Below, one piece after another: positions 19,120 through 26,827 of a stretch of 64,000 nt of DNA. A model generated the notes under the pieces. It had not been told where the DNA came from, did not search any database, and saw only the letters and a program-made list of their open reading frames with translations. The DNA is from Halochromatium glycolicum. Its GTDB lineage: Bacteria > Pseudomonadota > Gammaproteobacteria > Chromatiales > Chromatiaceae. The position numbers were made by a program, and so were the translations under genes. The DNA is taken from the NCBI RefSeq assembly GCF_016584085.1, contig NZ_NRSJ01000015.1, forward strand, positions 1 to 64,000, given 5' to 3'. Within the stretch, counting starts at the first letter, position 1. Every line of letters starts with the position of its first letter.

Positions 19120-19531
19120 TTGGCTGATTCACCGGTATCGGCCCTTCGTAGGCGGCCCAGGCGACATGGGATTCGCTGAGCAGGATGCGCAGCTCGGACA
19201 ACCCTCGCCCGCCTTCGCCGAGCTCGCCGGCACTGATGCGGGCCGCGAAACGATCGAATACCGCCTTGGCGAGAAACTCGGTGGTCGTATTCTGGCCAAC
19301 GAATGCTGGATGCTGATCAAGGTTGCAGTAATCGAACTCGCTGAGTACCTCGCGCAGCAGCATCGAGGCGCGGCCGATATCGACGACCAGTCCGTCGTTA
19401 TCGAGCTCAGCCCGACGCATCTCGCAATCGACCACGTAGGTCGCACCGTGGAGCCGCTGCGCGGGCCCGAAGACCTCACCGCGGAAGCTGTGAGCAATCA
19501 TGATATGGTCGCGGACGCAAAGGCTGTACAT
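19112..19531 (-). CDS. 6-pyruvoyl-tetrahydropterin synthase / QueD-family protein
   Basis: Member of the 6-pyruvoyltetrahydropterin synthase / 6-carboxytetrahydropterin synthase family (139 residues). MIAHSF and [14 protein letters not shown] resemble the zinc-histidine and strand region, [17 protein letters not shown] the central helix-loop, and [15 protein letters not shown] the later active-site segment. The second zinc histidine pattern (usually HGH) reads RLHG, so the metal site may be modified. It is followed by the dehydrogenase and FkbM genes on the same strand, which argues for a dedicated pterin-like or other pathway rather than queuosine synthesis. Confidence 0.75.
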   Translation of the reverse strand: MYSLCVRDHIMIAHSFRGEVFGPAQRLHGATYVVDCEMRRAELDNDGLVVDIGRASMLLREVLSEFDYCNLDQHPAFVGQNTTTEFLAKAVFDRFAARISAGELGEGGRGLSELRILLSESHVAWAAYEGPIPVNQPNG

Positions 19532-19563
19532 CCCGGCTCCCGTGCTGGCTTCGTGAGGACCTT

Positions 19564-20568
19564 TCAGGCATCGCTATCGTAACGGATGCGGTGCATCAGG
19601 GTATCGCTGGGTGCGCTCGCCAGCGTCGCCATGACCCGAGGCAGGTCTTCGAACGCGTCTTCGCCGGTGATCAGCTGGTCCAATACCGGGTCATCGAGCA
19701 ACGACAACGCCAACCGCAAGCGGCGCGGATGATCCCAACGACCGCGCTGTTCCAACGGCAGGTTGCCGACTTGCGACGAGCGCAGCGTCAGCCGACGGGC
19801 GTGGAATTCACCGCCCAACGGGAGCTCGACGCGCCTAGCACCGAACCAGCTCAGCTCGACAATCCTGGCCTCGAAACCGGCCAGTGCGAGGGCCGTCGTG
19901 GCCCCCGAACCCGAGCCGCTGGTATGGATAACAAGATCGGCCTCTGGCCGCGCCTGCTCCGGAGCAGCGTAGGCGACACCAAACGCCGCGGCGATCTCCG
20001 CGCGGCGCCGATTGGTGTCGATCAATTCGACCTCGCAGCCGGGGATACGAGCCGCAAGCCACGCACAGAGGCACCCCAAGGTACCGGCCCCGACGATCGC
20101 GATCCGGTCGCCGATACGCGGCTGAGCATCCCAGAGTCCGTTGACCGCGGTCTCCATCTGAGCAGCGAGCACGGCCCGGGCCGCAGGCACCGATTCCGGG
20201 ATCGGATGCACAGCCGTCGCCGGCAGTCGATAGCAGGACTGATGAGGAAACAAGCAGAACACCAGCCGACCTGTATCCCCTTCGCCACTGGCCTCTTCGC
20301 CACTGGCCTCGATCCGGCCGACACTGCTGTAGCCGTATTTGACGGGGGCCGGGAACTCGCCTGCCTGGAAGGGCGCCCGCATTCGCTGCCATTCACTGGG
20401 CGGAACCTCGCCGCGGAAGACCAGGGTCTCAGTGCCGCGACTGATCCCGCTGTAGAGGGTCCGAACCTGAACCTCTCCCCGCTCGAGCTCAGGCAGCACC
20501 TCCTCGCGCAATTCGCCACGACCAGGCTCGACGAGCCAGTAGGCGCGTGCTCGGAGCGGTTTCGTCAT
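19564..20568 (-). CDS. Medium-chain dehydrogenase/reductase family protein
   Basis: MDR-superfamily oxidoreductase of 334 residues. The N-terminal half carries the GroES-like fold ([21 protein letters not shown]) and the C-terminal half a nucleotide-binding domain with [16 protein letters not shown] glycine motif ([15 protein letters not shown]). The usual Cys/His catalytic zinc ligands are not apparent. ATG 20568 has GAGGG eight bases upstream. An in-frame 15-bp duplication (20280-20309) gives ASGEEASGE. It is 17 bp after the FkbM gene and 32 bp before the QueD-like gene; the substrate is unknown. Confidence 0.8.
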   Translation of the reverse strand: MTKPLRARAYWLVEPGRGELREEVLPELERGEVQVRTLYSGISRGTETLVFRGEVPPSEWQRMRAPFQAGEFPAPVKYGYSSVGRIEASGEEASGEGDTGRLVFCLFPHQSCYRLPATAVHPIPESVPAARAVLAAQMETAVNGLWDAQPRIGDRIAIVGAGTLGCLCAWLAARIPGCEVELIDTNRRRAEIAAAFGVAYAAPEQARPEADLVIHTSGSGSGATTALALAGFEARIVELSWFGARRVELPLGGEFHARRLTLRSSQVGNLPLEQRGRWDHPRRLRLALSLLDDPVLDQLITGEDAFEDLPRVMATLASAPSDTLMHRIRYDSDA

Positions 20569-20584
20569 CGCATCGCCCTCGGGA

Positions 20585-21334
20585 TCAGCGCCGCAGCGCG
20601 TAGATGTCACCGGCATTGGCCGCATGCGGCAGGCGCTCGAGCCAGGCGACGAGTGCTCTTGCATCCACCCAGCTCGCGTGCTCCAGCCGGCCGCTCGCGC
20701 CGAGCGAGGCATTGTAGTGATAGTCACCCAGACGTTCACAGAGCTGGATGGCCTGGGCCGCAACCGCGCGCTGGATGGTCGTGAACTCGAACGAGAGCGC
20801 CGCAAGCGGCTCGCTCAGGCCGCGCAAGACCTGAATCTCAAAACCCTCGACATCGATCTTGCAGAATGAGGGCAGGCCATAGTGAACGATCATCCGGTCC
20901 AACGTGGTCATCGGGACCTGAATCGCCTGCTCCCAACGCTGGCCGTGCCACCCTGCCGCGCCGGCGGCGGCATCGATGAAGGCGCTGGACGCCGAGGCGA
21001 CCGTCGGATTCGACAGGTTCAGGTGCAGTTCCGTCTGACCACTGCACTGACCGAGCGCGACGCGCTCGAGCTTGACCTGCGGATCATGACCATGGAGGAA
21101 TCTCAACGCCCGGTGCAGGGCCGGCTGGGGCTCAACCGCGACCACGCGCGCCCCGAGCCGGCGCAGGCTCGCGATACAATCACCGACGTGCGCCCCAACA
21201 TCGAAGACCAGATCGCCCGGTCGAACGAATTGCGCGAGCAGGGGATCGCGCCAGCGACCATGATTGGTCTGAAAGCGATGATGAATCGATCGCGCAACGC
21301 CCCATTCGCGGCGTAGGCTGGTCCAGAAGCTCAT
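20585..21334 (-). CDS. FkbM-family SAM-dependent methyltransferase
   Basis: Predicted SAM-dependent O-methyltransferase of 249 residues. The SAM motif is LVFDVGAHVGDCIASL, followed by VVAVEPQPALH, the FkbM-type catalytic strand CKIDVEGFEIQVLRGL and a C-terminal Rossmann end. FkbM proteins methylate hydroxyls on sugars, polyketides and surface glycans. It is the first gene of a leftward three-gene group with the dehydrogenase and QueD-like gene. The acceptor cannot be inferred. Confidence 0.85.
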   Translation of the reverse strand: MSFWTSLRREWGVARSIHHRFQTNHGRWRDPLLAQFVRPGDLVFDVGAHVGDCIASLRRLGARVVAVEPQPALHRALRFLHGHDPQVKLERVALGQCSGQTELHLNLSNPTVASASSAFIDAAAGAAGWHGQRWEQAIQVPMTTLDRMIVHYGLPSFCKIDVEGFEIQVLRGLSEPLAALSFEFTTIQRAVAAQAIQLCERLGDYHYNASLGASGRLEHASWVDARALVAWLERLPHAANAGDIYALRR

Positions 21335-21538
21335 CGGTAGGTTCCACTCGTTGTGATCAACGCAATGCGCCCGGCGGTTCTCTCGCGGCTGGCCGAGACA
21401 ATGGCCTCGAGATCAGTCCTGTAGCCGCGCCTTGCCGTGAAGGGATCATCCATCATTTGGCTCCCAAACCGAGCGCAAGCGCGCAGCCCGACATCGGGCA
21501 GTCCGTCTTGGACGGTCAACGAGACTGACAAGCACTAA

Positions 21539-21695
21539 GGCGATTGCCGGAAAAGCTCGTACCGAATTGCGCAGGATGTTCGTTTGCCTTCGAGGAGCGT
21601 CGCCGGGAGCATAGCCGGGCTATGTGACCGGCGGCGCGACGAAGAAGGCGAGCGAAAAGACCAGCAAGGCGGTATGAGCTTTGAAAGAAATCGCC
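21539..21695 (+). mobile_element. 157-bp palindromic MITE-like element, family A (copy 1)
   Basis: Ends GGCGATTGCC and AAATCGCC, flanked by TAA on both sides (21536-21538 and 21696-21698). The two halves are imperfect reverse complements throughout, centred on CATAGCC-G-GGCTATG near 21618. The same 157 bp, about 97% identical by eye, lies inverted at 46991-47147 with TGA flanks. It contains no gene long enough to be a transposase. It appears to have landed in a family B spacer. Confidence 0.85.
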
Positions 21696-21769
21696 TAACA
21701 GAATGCCCTCTACGGCCTAAACTCAGCAGCTTGTGTACGCTAGGCGGGCATCTGGATGGGCGCCTTAGG
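21696..21769 (+). repeat. Palindromic spacer repeat, family B (copy 3, interrupted)
   Basis: Continues directly from the element at 21539-21695: CAGAATGCCC, then CTCAGCAGCTTGTGTACGCT and GGCGGGCATCTGGATGGGCG. It aligns with the right half of 16784-16874. The left part is displaced by the inserted 157-bp element. The remaining divergent gap to 21885 shows no gene. Confidence 0.6.
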
Positions 21770-21884
21770 CAACCCAGGGGCCGCTGGCTGACGTTGATCA
21801 TCGCACCGGTGCGTCTCGATCACGCTACAGCGTACCCGTTCAGCATCGCCTGACCAGCGGCATCTGTACCAGCGGCGTCTGCTT

Positions 21885-24350
21885 ATGAAACTGCGTTACT
21901 ACATCCTGCTATTGCTGCTCGCGTTCGGGCTGGTGCCGCTGATCATCGCGGTCTTGATCAACCTTCCACTGGTACTCGATCGGACCGCGATGTTCTATCA
22001 GAAGGCCTATCTGCAGAACCTGCGGGCCGATTTTCGCGATCTCGATCAGCATCTGGCAAGCCGGCACGAGATGATTCGACTGCTCGCCAAGCTGCCTGAG
22101 CCGGGCATCATCCTGGGCGAGGCAGGAGACGAGGAGTCGATCGATCTCGCTCGGGCACGCTATACCGGCTGGATCAATCAGATGCTCAGCGATCAAGCCG
22201 ACCTGATCGAGATCCTCTTCGTCGACTCCCATGGCAACGAGCGGTTTTGGCTCCAGCGCGATGCCCAAACCCGGGAGTGGCGGCCAACCGAGATTCCGCC
22301 GAGCCCGCCGAGCCGTGGCTTTACCAATGCCGGTCTCAAGCTCAAGCCGGGGGAGGTCATCGTCAGCCGCATCCGCGTCAATTCGTTCGCCGCGAGTGAG
22401 GACCCCCGTCAACTGATGACGCTCCAGCTAGCGAGTCCAGTCGGTCAGCGCGACGACGAACAGCAGCAACCGCTCGGTCTGCTGTTGATGACGATCGACG
22501 TCGGCGGGCTCGCGAACTTCTACCGGGAAACACTTTGGGTTACCGATGACGGCCGTTACTTGCGCCCGGGCGAGCCATTGAGCGACAAGGCTGACGCCTT
22601 TGGCGACTTCCCGGGCCTGGCATCGATCTTCGAGGAAGGCAAGCTCGCGCTGTGGAAGCCCGAGCATGGCCCGCCGCTGCTATGGGTGCCGATGTTCCTC
22701 ACCGAGAACGGCCGGCCGCTCTGGGTCGGACGGCCGGTCGATCCGTCACCGATCGCGAGCTTCCGCAATGCCCTGATCGGCCGGGTGCTGAGCATCGTGC
22801 TCGTCTTGATCCTGGTCGTCATGGTGATCGCCCGCTGGCTGGCGAGGCGCGCTGAGCATTTCGGCCAGGAGCTGACCACCGGGGTGCGTGGGATCCTGCG
22901 CGAGCAAAGAACCCGAGAGTTTCACTGGCGCGGACCAACAGAGGTCCGCGAGCTTGGCAGGGAGCTCAACGCTCTCGCCCGCAGCCATGCCGAGCACCTG
23001 CAAGCCGAGCGGCAGCATGTGCAGCAATTGGAGCAGTCGAACCAATACAAGTCTGAATTCCTGGCCAATGTGAGCCACGAGCTGCGCACCCCGCTGAACT
23101 CGATCCTGCTGCTGTCCAAGCTGCTTGCGGCCAAGGAATCCGGATTGGACGCCGACCAGCAGCGTCAGGCCAAGGTGATCAATGAGGCGGGCCGCGACCT
23201 GCTTGCGATGATCGATAACGTGCTCGACATCTCGCGCATCGAAGCGGGCGCCGTCACGGTCCATCTCGAATGGGTCGCGATTCGGGAGATGATCGATGAG
23301 CTGGTCGGGATGCTCAGTCCGATCTTTTCCGAGAAGGGTCTCCATCTGCGCGTCAAACTGAGCGCCTCAGCACCGCATCAGATCTACAGCGACCGTGCCA
23401 AGGTCCGGCAGGTCTTGAAGAACTTCCTTTCCAATGCGGCCAAGTTCACCCATTCCGGGGAGGTCAGCATCTCGGTCGCCGCCGGCAATCAACGTTACCC
23501 GCTCGAGATTGCGGTCACCGATACCGGAATCGGCATCCCCCCCGGCAAGGAGGAGGTCATCTTCGAGGCGTTTCGTCAGGCCGATGGCTCCACCCGACGC
23601 CGCTACGGAGGCACCGGCCTCGGTCTGTCGATCAGCAAGGAGCTCGTCCATCTGCTCGGCGGCCAGATCTCGGTGACCAGCACGCCCGGTGTCGGCTCCC
23701 GCTTCACGCTGCATCTTCCTCTGGCCTGCGACCCGAACGCCATTTCCGCGGCCGAGGTGATCGAGAACGGGAGTGGCGCGGAGCAATCGTCGCCGGCCCA
23801 GTCGGGAGCAGCCGAGGAAACAGCGCGGATAGCGGAGGCATCCAGACAGCCGTCGGCCGCCCCCAGACCGGCCGAGCAGCCGCTCTCAACAGGCGAGCGC
23901 AACAGCGATGCGCGCACTACCTTGGCGGCGTCTTCGCCGCAGGCTGCAGAGAGCGATCAGTGGGTACTGCTGGTCGAGCGCGATGTTCAGAGTCTAGTCA
24001 CCGTCACCGCCGAGCTCGAGGTGCTCGGACTCCGGGTGCAGACCGCAGCCGACGAGGAAGAGGCGCTGGAGACGCTGTCTGAAGATCACGACTGTGCAAT
24101 GCTGCTGCTCGCAGGCTCTCTTGAAGCCAAGGAGCCCTGTGATACGATCCACTCGCTTCGACAGAAGGCTTGGCTGACCGACCTGCCGATCGTCGTACTA
24201 GGGGATCTGGATGAGACACAGCAGCGACGCTGCCTGGCTGCCGGCGCCTGTTGCTTCCTCAGCAAGCCCATCCGACCTGACGCATTGGCGAATCTGATCC
24301 ATTCGTCGTTACGCCCTGAGATCGCTGAGGACATCGAGAGGACTGCATGA
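21885..24350 (+). CDS. Membrane hybrid sensor histidine kinase with pseudo-receiver
   Basis: Inner-membrane sensor kinase of 821 residues. TM1 (about 5-27) and TM2 (about 297-318) enclose a periplasmic sensing domain of about 270 residues, probably a double-Cache type. A HAMP-like segment and coiled coil lead to the H-box SHELRTPLNS (His near 397), N-box NFLSNAAKF, and ATP-lid motifs DTGIGIPPG and GGTGLGLSIS. The C-terminal receiver (about 690-815) keeps an acidic VERD and the SKPI lysine, but the phosphoacceptor strand reads MLLLAGS, with Ala where Asp is expected. Its stop overlaps the next gene. Confidence 0.93.
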   Translation: MKLRYYILLLLLAFGLVPLIIAVLINLPLVLDRTAMFYQKAYLQNLRADFRDLDQHLASRHEMIRLLAKLPEPGIILGEAGDEESIDLARARYTGWINQMLSDQADLIEILFVDSHGNERFWLQRDAQTREWRPTEIPPSPPSRGFTNAGLKLKPGEVIVSRIRVNSFAASEDPRQLMTLQLASPVGQRDDEQQQPLGLLLMTIDVGGLANFYRETLWVTDDGRYLRPGEPLSDKADAFGDFPGLASIFEEGKLALWKPEHGPPLLWVPMFLTENGRPLWVGRPVDPSPIASFRNALIGRVLSIVLVLILVVMVIARWLARRAEHFGQELTTGVRGILREQRTREFHWRGPTEVRELGRELNALARSHAEHLQAERQHVQQLEQSNQYKSEFLANVSHELRTPLNSILLLSKLLAAKESGLDADQQRQAKVINEAGRDLLAMIDNVLDISRIEAGAVTVHLEWVAIREMIDELVGMLSPIFSEKGLHLRVKLSASAPHQIYSDRAKVRQVLKNFLSNAAKFTHSGEVSISVAAGNQRYPLEIAVTDTGIGIPPGKEEVIFEAFRQADGSTRRRYGGTGLGLSISKELVHLLGGQISVTSTPGVGSRFTLHLPLACDPNAISAAEVIENGSGAEQSSPAQSGAAEETARIAEASRQPSAAPRPAEQPLSTGERNSDARTTLAASSPQAAESDQWVLLVERDVQSLVTVTAELEVLGLRVQTAADEEEALETLSEDHDCAMLLLAGSLEAKEPCDTIHSLRQKAWLTDLPIVVLGDLDETQQRRCLAAGACCFLSKPIRPDALANLIHSSLRPEIAEDIERTA

Positions 24351-25252
24351 TGGGCGGACCCGATTTCAAGGTGCTGATCGTCGACGATCACGCGCACAAT
24401 CTCTACACCCTCCGGACGCTGATCCAGAAGCACCTCAATGCCACTGTGCTGGAGGCGGCATCGGGCCGCGAAGCGATCGATCTCACGCTCAACCATCGCG
24501 ACATCGATCTCATTATCCTCGATGTGCAGATGCCCGAGATGGATGGGTTTCAGACTGCTTCGCTGTTGAAGCTGCGCAAACGCTCGCGCGATATCCCGAT
24601 CATCTTCCTTACCGCGGCGTTCAAATCGGAGGAGTTCCAGCAACGCGGTTTCGCGGTCGGCGCAGTCGACTATCTGCTCAAGCCGATCGACGATAACCTA
24701 TTGATCAACAAGATCAGTACCTATTTCAGGCTGATCGAGAAGGAGCGCTCCCTCAACCGGGAGCTCGAGCGCAAGGTAGCCGAGCGCACCGCCGAGCTCG
24801 ATGAGGCCCGGCAGTATCTCGAGAACATCATCACGCACATGGGCGAGGCCCTGCTGGTGCTCACGCCCGAAGGCGAGATCAAGATTACCAACCCGGCCGC
24901 ATGCCGGATGCTCGGCTATCGCGAGGAGGACCTGCTTGGGCTCTCGATCGGCGATGTATTCGAGGAGGAAGGAGACGACGAGGCCGGCGCCTTCATGGGA
25001 ACCTGGCTCGAGGCACTGATCCGGACCGGCGCGCTGGCCAAGATCGAGGCGCGTTTCATCGCCAGTGACGACCGGCGCGTCCCAATCTTGTTTTCTAGGA
25101 CAGCAATAAAAGATACTGATGGAAACATCACGGATATCATCTGCATCGCAAAAGACATGAGCGGCTATATCCGTATCGATAACGACACCGTCACGGAAGC
25201 CACGACGACCACCAACGCTGCGAGGACAACGGAGGCTGACCATGAACAATGA
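24350..25252 (+). CDS. Response regulator with C-terminal PAS domain
   Basis: Single receiver domain (residues about 5-125: LIVDDH, phosphoacceptor in LIILDVQMPEMDG, LTAAF, LLKPID) followed by a coiled coil (LERKVAERTAELDEARQ) and one PAS domain (about 155-275). There is no DNA-binding or enzymatic output domain. The start is ATG 24350, overlapping the kinase stop (an ATG one codon earlier is also possible). The protein overlaps the ArsR-type regulator by 11 bp, which may supply the missing transcriptional output. The kinase upstream is the likely phosphodonor. Confidence 0.9.
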   Translation: MGGPDFKVLIVDDHAHNLYTLRTLIQKHLNATVLEAASGREAIDLTLNHRDIDLIILDVQMPEMDGFQTASLLKLRKRSRDIPIIFLTAAFKSEEFQQRGFAVGAVDYLLKPIDDNLLINKISTYFRLIEKERSLNRELERKVAERTAELDEARQYLENIITHMGEALLVLTPEGEIKITNPAACRMLGYREEDLLGLSIGDVFEEEGDDEAGAFMGTWLEALIRTGALAKIEARFIASDDRRVPILFSRTAIKDTDGNITDIICIAKDMSGYIRIDNDTVTEATTTTNAARTTEADHEQ

Positions 25253-25577
25253 CCTGCCAGCCGATCATTCCGATCCTGAGGACACCACGCTGACGGCGAT
25301 GGCCTTAAAGGCGATGGCTCACCCATTGCGCTGGAAGATCCTTTGCTCGCTTGGGCAGAACGAGCTCTCGGTCGGCGAGATCGTCGAGCGAACCGGTACC
25401 TCGCAGAGCAACATCTCCCAGCACCTAGAGCAGCTCCGCAACAAGAACATCGTCGTTGCCCGCAAAGAGGCCAACCGGATCTTCTACCGCATCCGCAACG
25501 ATCAACTCTTAGAGCTGATCGGGATCATGCGCGATGTCCTCTGCCCGGCCAATCTCGACGATCGCTATCCACGCTGA
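25242..25577 (+). CDS. ArsR-family repressor with persulfide-sensor-like cysteine pair
   Basis: Winged-helix ArsR/SmtB-family regulator of 111 residues: LKAMAHPLRWKILCSL, recognition helix TGTSQSNISQHLEQL, and wing KEANRIFYRI. The metal-binding ELCVCD box is absent. Its only cysteines are Cys35 in KILCSL and Cys101 in DVLCPAN, 66 residues apart. From memory this matches the position and spacing of the paired cysteines in the sulfide/persulfide sensors SqrR (41/107) and BigR. A strong GGAGG is six bases before the ATG, inside the preceding gene. Target genes are unknown. Confidence 0.9.
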   Translation: MNNDLPADHSDPEDTTLTAMALKAMAHPLRWKILCSLGQNELSVGEIVERTGTSQSNISQHLEQLRNKNIVVARKEANRIFYRIRNDQLLELIGIMRDVLCPANLDDRYPR

Positions 25578-25727
25578 AGGCCTAAGAAGCAAAATAGCTT
25601 AGAAGCGAAACAACATGACCACACGGCTGGGGCCAAACGGCTGATTCATCGCTTGCCTGGTTCCGCAACCGCTTTGCAGAACCGGCGGCGCCTATTATCC
25701 CGCCGATGAAGCAGCGGACCGCCTCGC

Positions 25728-25772
25728 ACTGGCCCAATGCCCCCTGGCCCAACGCCCACTGGCCCAGCGCCC
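25728..25772 (+). repeat. 15-bp tandem repeat, three units, before speE
   Basis: ACTGGCCCAATGCCC, CCTGGCCCAACGCCC and ACTGGCCCAGCGCCC follow one another in the leader of speE. Each differs from the next by one or two bases. Confidence 0.9.
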
Positions 25773-25791
25773 AACCTTGCCCGCTAGTGAC

Positions 25792-26679
25792 ATGCTTGAT
25801 GAGAAAGACTGGTTCACCGAGATTGCCGATGAGGCTGGAAGCGCCTTCTCACTGCGCGTGAGACGACGTCTACATCAGGAGCAAAGCCGCTTCCAGACCA
25901 TCGAGGTCTACGAGACCGAGCGCTTCGGCAATCTGATGGTGATCGACGGCTTTACGATGTTATCGAGCCGCGAGAACTTCCTCTACCACGAGATGCTGGC
26001 GCATCCGGTACTGCTGACACACCCGCAGCCCCGGCGGGTGGCGATCATCGGCGGTGGTGACTGCGGCACATTGCGCGAGGTGCTGCGTCATCACGAGGTC
26101 GAATCAGCGGTACAGATCGATATCGATGAACGGGTCACAAGGGTGGCCGAGGAGTTCTTTCCGGAGCTGACCGAGTCGAACGATGATCCGCGCGCGACGC
26201 TGCTGTTCGAGGACGGCATTCGCTGGATGCGTGAGGCGCCGGCCGAATCGCTGGATGTGATCATCATCGACAGCACCGATCCGGTTGGACACGCCGAAGG
26301 TCTGTTCAGCACCGCGTTCTACCAGGACTGCCATCGTGCACTCGCTCCGGGCGGCCTATTGATCCAGCAGAGCGAGTCCCCGCTGTATCATCTCGAGATC
26401 ATTCGGGGCATCTACGCGGATCTGCGCCAGGCCGGCTTCTGCGATCAAGCCACCCTGTTCTTTCCGCAGACGATCTATCCGTCTGGGTGGTGGAGCGCGA
26501 CCATGACGAGCCGAGATAGGCCGCTGCCGCCCTTCCGCGCCGAGACCGCCGATGCCCTGCCGTTCCCGACGCGCTATTACACCGCTGAGATCCATCGCGC
26601 CGCGCTGGCGCAACCGGCCTTCTTCAAGCAGGCGCTCGCGGCGGGCTCGGATCAAGGCTCGGATCAAGCCGAGGCCTGA
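25792..26679 (+). CDS. speE: SpeE, polyamine aminopropyltransferase (spermidine synthase)
   Basis: Transfers an aminopropyl group from decarboxylated SAM to putrescine. ATG 25792 (MLDEKDWFTEI) gives 295 residues, the usual size. The binding motif reads IIGGGDCGTLREVLRH and the catalytic-acid segment DSTDPVGHAEGLF, with LYHEMLAHP upstream. The C-terminal GSDQGSDQ comes from an in-frame 12-bp duplication (26644-26667). The partner enzyme SpeD is encoded at 61844-62683, so both halves of spermidine synthesis are in the window though not adjacent. Confidence 0.95.
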   Translation: MLDEKDWFTEIADEAGSAFSLRVRRRLHQEQSRFQTIEVYETERFGNLMVIDGFTMLSSRENFLYHEMLAHPVLLTHPQPRRVAIIGGGDCGTLREVLRHHEVESAVQIDIDERVTRVAEEFFPELTESNDDPRATLLFEDGIRWMREAPAESLDVIIIDSTDPVGHAEGLFSTAFYQDCHRALAPGGLLIQQSESPLYHLEIIRGIYADLRQAGFCDQATLFFPQTIYPSGWWSATMTSRDRPLPPFRAETADALPFPTRYYTAEIHRAALAQPAFFKQALAAGSDQGSDQAEA

Positions 26680-26773
26680 CCGCAGCCGCGGCGCCGGCTG
26701 ACAGTCTCGGCAAACAGCTCGGGACCAAGACACCCCCGCAGCCCGCGCTGCCCCGATTCGCTCCGCACCACGC

Positions 26774-26795
26774 AAAACGGGGCCCGAAGGCCCCG
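26774..26795 (-). terminator. Intrinsic terminator of amtB
   Basis: Read leftward: CGGGGCC-TTCG-GGCCCCG followed by TTTT. A 7-bp GC stem with a tetraloop and a short U-run lies 33-54 bp after the amtB stop. Confidence 0.8.
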
Positions 26796-26827
26796 CTGCA
26801 AGGTCGATTGCGCGGTTGCGCTATCCG

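Noticed and set aside
21331..21531. Leftward 66-codon frame ending in an ATGA overlap with the FkbM gene
   Set aside because: The overlap is tempting, but there is no recognisable domain, the composition is neutral and it lies in a repeat-rich spacer. Kept out for lack of support.
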